Notes: generated from the sequence alone by a model not told the origin. A stretch of 14,000 nt of DNA from Promethearchaeota archaeon (GCA_013375495.1 JABXKC010000055.1:1-14000); one strand, 5' to 3'; numbered from the stretch's first letter, positions 7,284-13,210 are shown. Program-made: numbers and translations.

Positions 7284-7580
7284 TCACTCATATATGACAC
7301 TTTCAAGGATATTCTTCTTTAACTCTTCTTTTAAGCTTGGTTTTGATTTTACATCTACTTTTGTATTAAAAAGTTCTTCTAAATAGCGCGAAAGCCCAAT
7401 AAAATGAAGTAAATCTGCGTCGTTTTCGAATTCTACTAAAAAATCGATGTCACTCATAGCGGTCTGAGTATCGCTTATGTAGGAGCCAAAAATCCCTATG
7501 GTTTTAACTCTATAATCTACATTTAGCTTGTTTTTTACATTTTTTATTGTTTCAAGAATTTCTTCTTTATTTTTTACCAT
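7284..7580 (-). CDS. MNT-domain nucleotidyltransferase (MntA antitoxin-like), orphan
   Basis: This is a 98-residue minimal nucleotidyltransferase. It shows the family signature GS at 32-33, then SDID with D44 and D46, and a third acidic residue D76 in KVDV, so the three catalytic positions are present. MNT proteins of MNT/HEPN pairs act as antitoxins that adenylylate the HEPN RNase toxin; others act alone. No HEPN gene is seen within reach: a decayed protease lies downstream and an unrelated gene upstream. The usual Arg-Gly after GS is replaced here by Ser-Asp (GSYISD). I chose the ATG at 7578-7580, which has AGGT seven bases before it, over a TTG 27 bases further upstream. The last 67 bases before the stop region have a near-identical copy at 13365-13431. 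An adjacent promoter candidate is TTCGAAATTATAAG at 7631-7644 (-). Confidence 0.8.
   Translation of the reverse strand: MVKNKEEILETIKNVKNKLNVDYRVKTIGIFGSYISDTQTAMSDIDFLVEFENDADLLHFIGLSRYLEELFNTKVDVKSKPSLKEELKKNILESVIYE
7295..7361 (-). repeat. 67-bp duplicated segment, copy inside the MNT gene
   Basis: Matches 13365-13431 at 66 of 67 positions; the one difference is 7348 T versus 13418 A, a Lys to Ile change. It encodes most of the C-terminal helix of the MNT protein. Confidence 0.9.
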
Positions 7581-7725
7581 TCTACTGACCTTTTTTATAT
7601 AAAACAATATTCAAGAGATTATTTTTTAACCTTATAATTTCGAACTCTTTAAGGAATTATTATCAATAAAAATTAATAAACGAGATGGAGATTGATATAT
7701 TTTTTTCTTAATTATTTAATTTTTG

Positions 7726-7739
7726 CGTTTATTTCACGA
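7726..7739 (+). repeat. Dispersed intergenic motif, copy 3 (one mismatch)
   Basis: CGTTTATTTCACGA differs from the other four copies at one of 14 positions (G to T at the third base). It lies in a divergent gap about 190 bases before the gene at 7927. Confidence 0.65.
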
Positions 7740-7830
7740 TTTTTAAAAAGCTTCTATTAAAAGATAAGATTATATACAAATTAAATACCATTTATTGGCT
7801 TCTAATTTCAATACAGATATTATTTTTAAG

Positions 7831-7845
7831 AGAAAGTTTTTATAC
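7831..7845 (+). promoter_or_regulatory. BRE/TATA promoter with overlapping inverted repeat
   Basis: AGAAAGTTTTTATAC is a good archaeal BRE plus TATA and would start transcription near 7866. TTTATACTAAA at 7839-7849 overlaps the TATA box and is repeated in exact inverse at 7895-7905, the layout of a repressor-operator pair. Confidence 0.5.
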
Positions 7846-7880
7846 TAAAGTGTGAGTTTGTTATTTACAACATTGTCAAA

Positions 7881-7912
7881 AAAAGAGTTAATATTTTAGT
7901 ATAAACTCTTTT
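7881..7912 (+). promoter_or_regulatory. Inverted repeat in the leader of the ATC-hydrolase-like gene
   Basis: AAAAGAGTT (7881-7889) and AACTCTTTT (7904-7912) are exact inverse copies around 14 bases. They end 11-13 bases before the GAGGTGA ribosome site at 7924-7930. As RNA this is a 9-bp hairpin close to the ribosome site; as DNA it could be an operator. Confidence 0.45.
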
Positions 7913-7926
7913 AAAATCTTAAAGAG

Positions 7927-8418
7927 GTGATAAGAATTACACTTGAGGATACCTTTGATGGAGCGAAAAATGCTTTTATTATCTTAGATGCTTTTATAAA
8001 TACAGTGATAAAAGAAGTTGGAGAGAATAAAGCGTATGATATGATGGGAGAAACATGTCAGAACATAGGAGCGGTACGAGGTAAGATGGCAAAGAGTCAA
8101 GCAAGACGGGAAAAGATTAAAGACATGAATCCTAGTAACGCAGCATTATTAGCTTCTGATGCTATTAAAGGATTTGGTATCGCATCAGAGATCTTGAAAG
8201 AGAGCGACGATAAAGTTAACTTGGGAGTAAAGAAATGTCCTGTCTATGAAGCTGCTAAAATGATGGGTTTAGACCCAGAACCATTTTGTCGAAGTAGTTC
8301 TCTGCCATTTATGAATAGTCTTGTTAAAGAACTAAATCCTAATTTACAATACGAGCTCGAAAAATTCAGAATAGGACAAGATGATTTCTGCGAGGAGTCA
8401 ATTTCATTGATAAAATAA
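7927..8418 (+). CDS. L-2-amino-thiazoline-4-carboxylate hydrolase-like protein
   Basis: This soluble protein of up to 163 residues resembles the ATC-hydrolase-like family, whose C-terminus carries conserved cysteines. Here they are C104 in KKCPVYEAA, C121 in PEPFCRSSS and C155 in GQDDFCEE, plus C44 in GETCQ. The named reaction opens a thiazoline ring to give a cysteine derivative, but most members are untested and may bind ligands instead. The start is uncertain. GTG at 7927 is the only standard start codon, yet it lies inside GAGGTGA, which looks like the ribosome site itself. An in-frame ATT at 7936, five bases past GGTGA, is better placed. The gene stands alone between its own operator-like promoter and a T11 terminator, so it is probably a single regulated unit. 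No partner gene suggests its substrate. Confidence 0.65.
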   Translation: MIRITLEDTFDGAKNAFIILDAFINTVIKEVGENKAYDMMGETCQNIGAVRGKMAKSQARREKIKDMNPSNAALLASDAIKGFGIASEILKESDDKVNLGVKKCPVYEAAKMMGLDPEPFCRSSSLPFMNSLVKELNPNLQYELEKFRIGQDDFCEESISLIK

Positions 8419-8466
8419 AAAAGTTTTAACAAAGGTTTGATTGAAAGGCATATTAAATTTTATTTC

Positions 8467-8477
8467 TTTTTTTTTTT
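8467..8477 (+). terminator. T-run terminator of the ATC-hydrolase-like gene
   Basis: Eleven T about 50 bases past the stop, within a pyrimidine-rich stretch. A second pair of T9 runs at 8556-8574 could act as a back-up. Confidence 0.5.
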
Positions 8478-8525
8478 CTATTTCTATTTTCCTTCTAAAG
8501 GATTCAAAATTATTGGAAGAATATT

Positions 8526-8539
8526 CGGTTATTTCACGA
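8526..8539 (+). repeat. Dispersed intergenic motif, copy 4
   Basis: Exact copy of CGGTTATTTCACGA. It shares with copy 2 the upstream TTGGAA (8513-8518), five bases and TT. Confidence 0.75.
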
Positions 8540-8648
8540 CTAAATTATTAACCTATTTTTTTTTATTTTTTTTTAAGGTGTTAAATATTTTTAACATTTC
8601 ATAAAAACTTATTAAAAGCCGTAAAATCTTTGTTTTTTGAACAATTCA

Positions 8649-8664
8649 AAACCTTTAAATATCC
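8649..8664 (+). promoter_or_regulatory. BRE/TATA promoter of the PH-XRE gene
   Basis: AAACCTTTAAATATCC carries TATA box TTTAAATA at 8654-8661. Transcription would start near 8684-8688, at the left edge of the stem-loop at 8688-8747. Confidence 0.55.
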
Positions 8665-8687
8665 ATGTTAAATATAGTAACACAATG

Positions 8688-8747
8688 AATGATCATTTTT
8701 TAAATCGATCGGTAGAAAGGTAATACCACTCGATAAAAATGATTATT
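8688..8747 (+). promoter_or_regulatory. Large stem-loop in the leader of the PH-XRE gene
   Basis: The arms 8688-8700 and 8735-8747 pair over 13 positions (12 Watson-Crick and one G-U). Inside, ATCGA (8704-8708) pairs with TCGAT (8730-8734), and GGTA (8711-8714) with TACC (8724-8727), around a nine-base loop. The left strand has a three-base bulge and there is one 2x2 internal loop. This is a 22-pair hairpin in a leader that then runs to GGTGA at 8770-8774 and the ATG at 8782. It may be an RNA control element or, as DNA, an operator for the XRE domain encoded downstream. Confidence 0.6.
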
Positions 8748-8781
8748 AGAATTTAACATTTAAAAAATTGGTGAAAAAAAG

Positions 8782-9627
8782 ATGAGTAATGAAAAAAATT
8801 CATATGAAGATAGTATTTCTAACTCTTATAAAAACAAAGAATTGCTTAAAAACACGATTTTACTGGGTATTATTGCTACCGCAGGAGCGTTTTTCGCTTG
8901 GTGGATCTTACTTATGATATTTACTGATGAGCTTAGCGAAAGTGCCGTGGTCCCTATTGAACTTACATATTTAACCTTCATTATCTCTTATGTCGTATTT
9001 ATAACGATAATAACTCTCAACTTTCTCTATAACACGGCTTATGTCAAGAATTTTCACTACAAAATATCAGAGGATCACATTGTCATTAAGCACGGAGTTT
9101 TTACCAGAACAGTCGCTACTATTCCCTACAGTAGAATTCAGAATATTAATATTGTTAATGGGGTGTTTGACAGGTTATTTAAGATTTTCACGGTGAAGAT
9201 TGAGACTGCGGGTTCAAGCGGAGTAGCAGCAAGTGCTCAAAAGGGTCGCGTTAGGCCTGAAGGTTATATTCCTGGCTTAAAGAATCCAGAAATCATCGAG
9301 AAGAAGATTAAGGAGATGATGACGAAGTATTCAGCAGTTCCAAGTGGTCTGGAAGATAAAATCTTTAAACCTGAAGAATTAGCATTTGATAATTTTATTA
9401 GCTATATCCTCTCAAAGATGCGGGAAGGGGAGAAATTAAAGACCAATATAGCGGAATTACGGGAAAAAGCTAACCTCTCTGCTGCTGATTTGGCCGAGAA
9501 GGTTGGAGTTCCACTTCAGACGATTAATTACTTAGCTGAAGGTCGTTATAACCCAAGCTTAGCATTAGCCTATAAGATAGCTGAAGTACTACGGTGTAAA
9601 ATAGAAGATTTGTTTGAATTAGTCTAA
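8782..9627 (+). CDS. Membrane-anchored bacterial-type PH domain fused to an XRE helix-turn-helix
   Basis: This 281-residue protein joins three parts. Two membrane helices at about 22-47 and 59-83 form a hairpin. A bPH2 (YdbT-like, formerly DUF304) domain follows at about 92-180, with YKISEDHIVIKHGVF and TIPYSRIQNINI as typical strands. After a charged linker, an XRE-type helix-turn-helix lies at about 221-280 (LREKANLSAADLAEKVGV, ending CKIEDLFEL). PH2 domains sit at membranes in envelope-stress proteins; XRE domains bind DNA. The fusion suggests a membrane-tethered transcription factor, perhaps sensing the envelope, though the DNA-binding part might instead serve protein contacts. GGTGA at 8770-8774 lies seven bases before the ATG. 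A second XRE gene follows 71 bases later, after a T8 run, and may be its partner. Confidence 0.85.
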   Translation: MSNEKNSYEDSISNSYKNKELLKNTILLGIIATAGAFFAWWILLMIFTDELSESAVVPIELTYLTFIISYVVFITIITLNFLYNTAYVKNFHYKISEDHIVIKHGVFTRTVATIPYSRIQNINIVNGVFDRLFKIFTVKIETAGSSGVAASAQKGRVRPEGYIPGLKNPEIIEKKIKEMMTKYSAVPSGLEDKIFKPEELAFDNFISYILSKMREGEKLKTNIAELREKANLSAADLAEKVGVPLQTINYLAEGRYNPSLALAYKIAEVLRCKIEDLFELV

Positions 9628-9635
9628 GAATTCAA

Positions 9636-9643
9636 TTTTTTTT
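9636..9643 (+). terminator. T-run after the PH-XRE gene
   Basis: Eight T, eight bases past the stop. It is shorter than the other runs and may be leaky, since the next gene has no clear TATA box of its own. Confidence 0.3.
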
Positions 9644-9698
9644 ATCTATTATTACAATCATTAAAACTGCAGAAGGAGTCACGGATTGGTGAGACCGT

Positions 9699-10118
9699 AT
9701 TAAATTTAAAAAAAAAATCGTTTCAAGAATAAAGCAATTGAGGGAGGAGTTAGAACTGCCCCAATTAGAATTAGCAAAACTTGTAGGGGTTTCTCGCCAG
9801 ACAATTTATTATTTAGAACGGGGTTCATACAATCCATCCTTGACGATATCATTTAAAATATCGGAAATCTTGAAAAAACCGATCAATGAGATATTCTATC
9901 AAGAATCAGTTATTAAGGATATACTAGAGGGTAAATCATTAGCAGAATTAAGGGAGATTGCCGAAATAGCGGGTATCAACCTTGAAATGCTTGCTTCCTT
10001 AAGTGAGATAGATGACGAACAGCTAACCAAAGATTTTAAGGAGGACATGTTAATTAAAATAGCGTTAGAACTGGGAATAGACTTCGAAGATCTATTTGAA
10101 AAAGAAGCTGAAAATTAG
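9699..10118 (+). CDS. XRE-family transcriptional regulator with a degenerate second HTH; probable ATT start
   Basis: This is a soluble regulator of 139 residues if started at ATT 9699. The first part (about 8-67) is a standard XRE helix-turn-helix close to that of the PH-XRE neighbour: SRIKQLREELELPQLELAKL, then VGVSRQTIYYLERGSYNPSL and a KPINEIF end. The second part (about 78-134) follows the same pattern loosely, with LAELREIAEIAGI and IALELGIDFEDLFE, so it is probably a decayed copy. The only standard start codon, TTG at 9738, would cut off conserved residues of helix 1 (SRIKQ). GGTGA at 9688-9692 is six bases before the in-frame ATT at 9699. A ten-A run at 9708-9717 could instead hide a sequencing error. 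Its closeness to the PH-XRE gene suggests that the two regulate the same targets. Confidence 0.75.
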   Translation: MKFKKKIVSRIKQLREELELPQLELAKLVGVSRQTIYYLERGSYNPSLTISFKISEILKKPINEIFYQESVIKDILEGKSLAELREIAEIAGINLEMLASLSEIDDEQLTKDFKEDMLIKIALELGIDFEDLFEKEAEN

Positions 10119-10165
10119 TCATTTATAATTAATCCTCATGTAACTTTTGAGAAATAACGATAAGA

Positions 10166-10173
10166 TTTATTTA
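10166..10173 (+). promoter_or_regulatory. Possible promoter of the anchored surface protein gene
   Basis: TAAGATTTATTTAAGG spans 10161-10176 and resembles a BRE with TATA box TTTATTTA. Transcription would start near 10195, giving a leader of about 50 bases before the ATG at 10245. A GGAG at 10230-10233 is a weak ribosome site. Confidence 0.35.
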
Positions 10174-10244
10174 AGGACAAAAGAATTAGTCCCTTAATTC
10201 AACTAAAAACTGAAATAATAAAAAAAAATGGAGATTGATTGATA

Positions 10245-10757
10245 ATGGGAAAAGGTGGTAGCATATTAGGGATAATCGGGATACTTCTAGGTGCAGGAGG
10301 ATTAGGGTTTGGATTCATAGCGTGGAATAATCAGAATACTATGCAAGCAAACTTGACTGTACAAAATATTTGGTATCAATACGATGGAGATCTTTTTGAT
10401 GCGAATCCAGCATATACTTATTTACATATTCCGAACATGTCTATAGTTTTTGACTTAACTACTACTGCTTCAATTCATATTTTGTTCACTTGTAGTGTGG
10501 GGGTTACTGCTGATCCTACAGATTTTGAAGGTCTTTCTTTCTACTTTAGTATTGATGGGATTCGGTTAACACAACCTAGGGTGGATGTTGGGCCTTATGA
10601 AGGAAGTTCTACTGTCGATTATTATTCAGTAGCGCTCCAACATTTCATTCCAAGTTTTTCCTCAGGTACTCATAATATAAGTTCAATGGTCTTTTCTGAA
10701 GATGATACTCATTTCCTCAGGTTTTGTTCTCTAACCATCCAAAGTTTTACTGTTTAA
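10245..10757 (+). CDS. Small membrane-anchored extracellular protein, unknown family
   Basis: This 170-residue protein has one N-terminal membrane anchor (about 5-27) that is strikingly Gly-rich: GSILGIIGILLGAGGLGFGF. It lacks a clear cleavage site, so it probably stays anchored with the rest outside the cell. The outer part is polar, rich in Ser, Thr and aromatic residues, and patterned like beta strands. It has three Asn-X-Ser/Thr sites (N36, N64, N144) and two cysteines (C83, C161) that could form one disulfide. I do not recognise the domain; a small beta-sandwich would fit. I chose the ATG at 10245 rather than the TTG at 10239, two codons earlier. Small surface proteins with Gly-rich anchors of this kind are, to my recollection, common in Lokiarchaeia. 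It follows the two XRE genes but has its own promoter. Confidence 0.7.
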   Translation: MGKGGSILGIIGILLGAGGLGFGFIAWNNQNTMQANLTVQNIWYQYDGDLFDANPAYTYLHIPNMSIVFDLTTTASIHILFTCSVGVTADPTDFEGLSFYFSIDGIRLTQPRVDVGPYEGSSTVDYYSVALQHFIPSFSSGTHNISSMVFSEDDTHFLRFCSLTIQSFTV

Positions 10758-10800
10758 ATCAAGGGGAAATTATATATCTTCTAACGCTATCGGCTATTTT

Positions 10801-10817
10801 AGGGAAAGGTTTATACA
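10801..10817 (+). promoter_or_regulatory. BRE/TATA promoter of the EFR1-family gene
   Basis: AGGGAAAGGTTTATACA has a purine-rich BRE joined to TATA box TTTATACA. Transcription would start near 10838, leaving about 60 bases of leader. No ribosome site precedes the ATG at 10897. Confidence 0.5.
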
Positions 10818-10896
10818 ATTACATTAAATTTGAGATTTTATTACTCTTTTCATTGTAATTAAAAAAGTCTAAAAGTAGAGAAATTTTTAAAAATAT

Positions 10897-11688
10897 ATGG
10901 AAACAGCAATCTATTATTTTACTGGGACAGGAAATTCATTGAAGGCAGCAAAAGATCTCTGCGAAAAACTAACTAGCTGCGAACTAATCCCTATTGCAAA
11001 GTACTTGGGAATGGAAAATATTGTATCAACCAGAGAAAAGATTGGTTTTTTCTTCCCATTGTACTATTCTGGTTTACCGAAAATTGTTCTTGATTTTCTG
11101 AAAGAATTAGACGTGATTAAATCTAAATACTTTTTTGCGTGTGTAACGAGTGCTGAAGATCTTAACGAATATCCCTTACAACAAATAGAAAAGATTCTGA
11201 GAGCGAAAGGAAAAAGGCTTAACGCGGGAATTCTTATTAACATGCCCAATAATTATATTATTGGATATGATATTACACCAGAAAAGGAGCAAATAGATTT
11301 TTTCGAAAAAGCTAAAAAAAAAATTGACAATTTCTCCGAAATTGTGAATACTGGGAAAGATAATTTAGAAAGTAGTGTATTTAAGAAAGATGTAGGAAGG
11401 AGTGAAAAAGTAAACGAATGGTTTCAAACGGAAGTGAATAATCTTGATAAATCCTTCCATGTTGATGATACTTGCACTAGTTGCGGAGTATGCGAAAAAG
11501 TATGTCCAGTCAAAAACATCGTATTAAGAGATGGAATCCCTCACTGGCAACATAAATGCCAGCATTGCCTAGCTTGCATCAATTTCTGTCCTGAAAAATC
11601 TATTCAATTTGAGGAAAAAACATTAAAAACGGGTAGATATCATCATCCTGAGATAATACTCAAGGAAATAATCAATCAGAAAAAATAA
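10897..11688 (+). CDS. EFR1-family flavodoxin/ferredoxin fusion protein
   Basis: This 263-residue electron carrier joins a flavodoxin-like N-terminal domain to a C-terminal 2[4Fe-4S] ferredoxin. The FMN phosphate loop is TGTGNSLKAAK (9-19) and FFFPLYYSGLPK (51-62) is a typical second flavodoxin motif. The ferredoxin part has C193-x2-C196-x2-C199-x3-C203-P and C221-x2-C224-x2-C227-x3-C231-P, a complete pair of cluster motifs. The length and order match the EFR1 family, found in anaerobic archaea and bacteria, whose members probably pass electrons in the cytoplasm. Partner enzymes are not known. A role as a reductant for radical SAM enzymes is attractive because one lies immediately downstream on the other strand, but this rests on nearness only. 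The ATG at 10897 gives the expected N-terminus. Confidence 0.9.
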   Translation: METAIYYFTGTGNSLKAAKDLCEKLTSCELIPIAKYLGMENIVSTREKIGFFFPLYYSGLPKIVLDFLKELDVIKSKYFFACVTSAEDLNEYPLQQIEKILRAKGKRLNAGILINMPNNYIIGYDITPEKEQIDFFEKAKKKIDNFSEIVNTGKDNLESSVFKKDVGRSEKVNEWFQTEVNNLDKSFHVDDTCTSCGVCEKVCPVKNIVLRDGIPHWQHKCQHCLACINFCPEKSIQFEEKTLKTGRYHHPEIILKEIINQKK

Positions 11689-11698
11689 TTTCTAATCT

Positions 11699-11712
11699 CG
11701 GTTATTTCACGA
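11699..11712 (+). repeat. Dispersed intergenic motif, copy 5
   Basis: Exact copy of CGGTTATTTCACGA, between two convergent genes and ten bases past the stop of the EFR1-family gene. Confidence 0.75.
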
Positions 11713-11876
11713 TATTTGAAAATTCTATACTTTCTTAGGAAATGTCCTCAATCTTAAAATAGTTTCATCCTCCTTAGCCCAGTTCTTCAAATTAGCCAAT
11801 TTTAAATTAATAAAATTCTTGCAATAATTATTCTCAACCAATTTCTCTTAAAGATTATTTTTGATTTTCCTCAAAG

Positions 11877-13157
11877 TCAACATTTATTATGTTCAAGAAA
11901 ATCTTTTCTATAATCCAGATTTGGAAGGTTATCAATGGTATAAGGTAAGGTAGCATCATCAGGGATTGGATTGATATAAATCTCTCTAAATTTTTCATTC
12001 TGCATTCTACAAAATGAAGAACGATGTTTATAAGCTTGGTGATGAATCATTTTTTTCCAGATTTTTTTTAAAGGAGTGTCTCGAATGTTACCAAAAGAAA
12101 TTGGGGTAAAATCGCACGGAGTAACGTCTCCATATGCTGATACATAGTATTGAATATATGCTGCCAAGCATCCAATACCTCCAAGATATGATTCAATGGA
12201 ATTTTGCCAAGATTGTGCGGAAAGTGGAGGAATTATTTTATTTTGCCTTATATACTCTGAATACTGTCGAATTTCTTCACGTTGTTCCATTTTAAGTAAT
12301 TCACTTGTATCTTTAAGCATGTTCCCTGTGGGAACACCATCAAAAAGCATTACGTTATGTAAACCCAATTCTCTTGCTAAATTATGTATTTCTTTATACT
12401 TTCCTTCTTTTGCTGACGATTGAGTTGCATAAGAAGATAATCCAACAAACATCCCTTTTTCTTTCGCAATTCTAACTCCCTTTAAGGCAGTATCAAATAG
12501 GCCAGGCATTCCTCGTAATTTATCATGTTCATCTGGATTTGGACTATCTATACTCACATTTAAACAGAACAGTCCTGCATCGACCAATTTGTTAACATTC
12601 TCTTCAGTTAAAAATTGTCCGTTAGTAAATATAAGGGGAACAGTCTTTTTTTTATCAACATGTTTAATCAAATCAAAAATATCTTCTCTAAGTAATGGTT
12701 CTCCTCCAGTAAACGCCAATACTGATATGCCCAACTTTTGACTATCGTCAATTACTTTTTTAGCCTCTTCCATAGTTAATTCTGGGATATCTGTTCTATG
12801 ATGTTTCCCCGCACTGCATTGAACGCAGTTACATTGACAATTATATGTAACCGCAAAAGTCATCGCTATTGGACGAGCATGACGCAATATGCGACCTCTT
12901 AAGACGTTCTTCATAGCGCGGAACATAGTTCTACTACCTACAGGAGGAGCATAAGTATTAGCGACTCGTTTTCCACGCCATCGGCCTAAATCATAATTTT
13001 TGTAAAATTTAGCTTGAGCAATAAACATCGTGATTAATCGAAATCTGTCCACCAATGGATTTAAAAACCCGCTTCCCACAACCGTTCCATCATCAAGTTT
13101 CTGATAGCTGATGAGTTTTTTGCCAAAAACTTTCCAAATTACTTTTTCTCGAATCAT
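11877..13157 (-). CDS. Radical SAM enzyme with short SPASM/twitch-like C-terminus
   Basis: This 426-residue enzyme has the radical SAM cluster motif C107-x3-C111-x2-C114 (CQCNCVQC, preceded by VTYN) and GGEPLL at 151-156, which contacts SAM. After the barrel a short auxiliary-cluster region shows C330, C348 and C383. This is fewer cysteines than a full SPASM domain, so it probably binds one extra cluster, and a final C426 closes the protein. A roughly 95-residue N-terminal extension is basic and has no motif I recognise. The family is broadly like PqqE, NirJ and other peptide- or heme-modifying enzymes, but the product cannot be named. No precursor peptide gene is apparent. The ATG at 13155-13157 has a TATA box about 40-50 bases upstream. 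The gene converges with the EFR1-family gene, whose product is a plausible electron donor. Confidence 0.9.
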   Translation of the reverse strand: MIREKVIWKVFGKKLISYQKLDDGTVVGSGFLNPLVDRFRLITMFIAQAKFYKNYDLGRWRGKRVANTYAPPVGSRTMFRAMKNVLRGRILRHARPIAMTFAVTYNCQCNCVQCSAGKHHRTDIPELTMEEAKKVIDDSQKLGISVLAFTGGEPLLREDIFDLIKHVDKKKTVPLIFTNGQFLTEENVNKLVDAGLFCLNVSIDSPNPDEHDKLRGMPGLFDTALKGVRIAKEKGMFVGLSSYATQSSAKEGKYKEIHNLARELGLHNVMLFDGVPTGNMLKDTSELLKMEQREEIRQYSEYIRQNKIIPPLSAQSWQNSIESYLGGIGCLAAYIQYYVSAYGDVTPCDFTPISFGNIRDTPLKKIWKKMIHHQAYKHRSSFCRMQNEKFREIYINPIPDDATLPYTIDNLPNLDYRKDFLEHNKC

Positions 13158-13197
13158 AATAAAATTAACAGCTAATTGATTAATTTGAGGCCTAGAG

Positions 13198-13210
13198 TTA
13201 TAAATTTTAT
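13198..13210 (-). promoter_or_regulatory. TATA promoter of the second radical SAM gene
   Basis: On the - strand this reads TAAAATTTATAAC. Transcription would start near 13178, about 20 bases before the ATG at 13157. Confidence 0.45.

Larger units (their letters stand above)
7608..7926. other. 319-bp intergenic region between divergent genes
   Basis: No gene is seen here. It contains the promoter of the MNT gene (near 7631-7644, -), an AT-rich stretch with a TATA-like TTATATACAAATT at about 7770-7782, motif copy 3 (7726-7739), the promoter of the gene at 7927, and two overlapping inverted repeats (7839-7905 and 7881-7912). Confidence 0.6.
8419..8781. other. 363-bp intergenic region with terminators, motif and structured leader
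   Basis: No gene is seen. In order it holds a T11 terminator (8467-8477), motif copy 4 (8526-8539), a double T9 run (8556-8574), a TATA box (8654-8661), a large stem-loop (8688-8747), and the ribosome site of the next gene (8770-8774). Confidence 0.65.

Noticed and set aside
7608..7926. tRNA or other structured RNA gene in the gap
   Set aside because: No cloverleaf, CCA-type end or GC-rich stem was found; the only structures are the short inverted repeats reported separately.
10228..10242. Four-codon frame ATGGAGATTGATTGA just before the surface protein gene
   Set aside because: It could be a leader peptide, but it is so short that chance explains it, and its GGAG may simply be the ribosome site of the next gene.
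10791..10804. CGGCTATTTTAGGG resembles the dispersed motif
   Set aside because: It differs at several positions, including the otherwise constant CACGA end, so I did not count it as a sixth copy.
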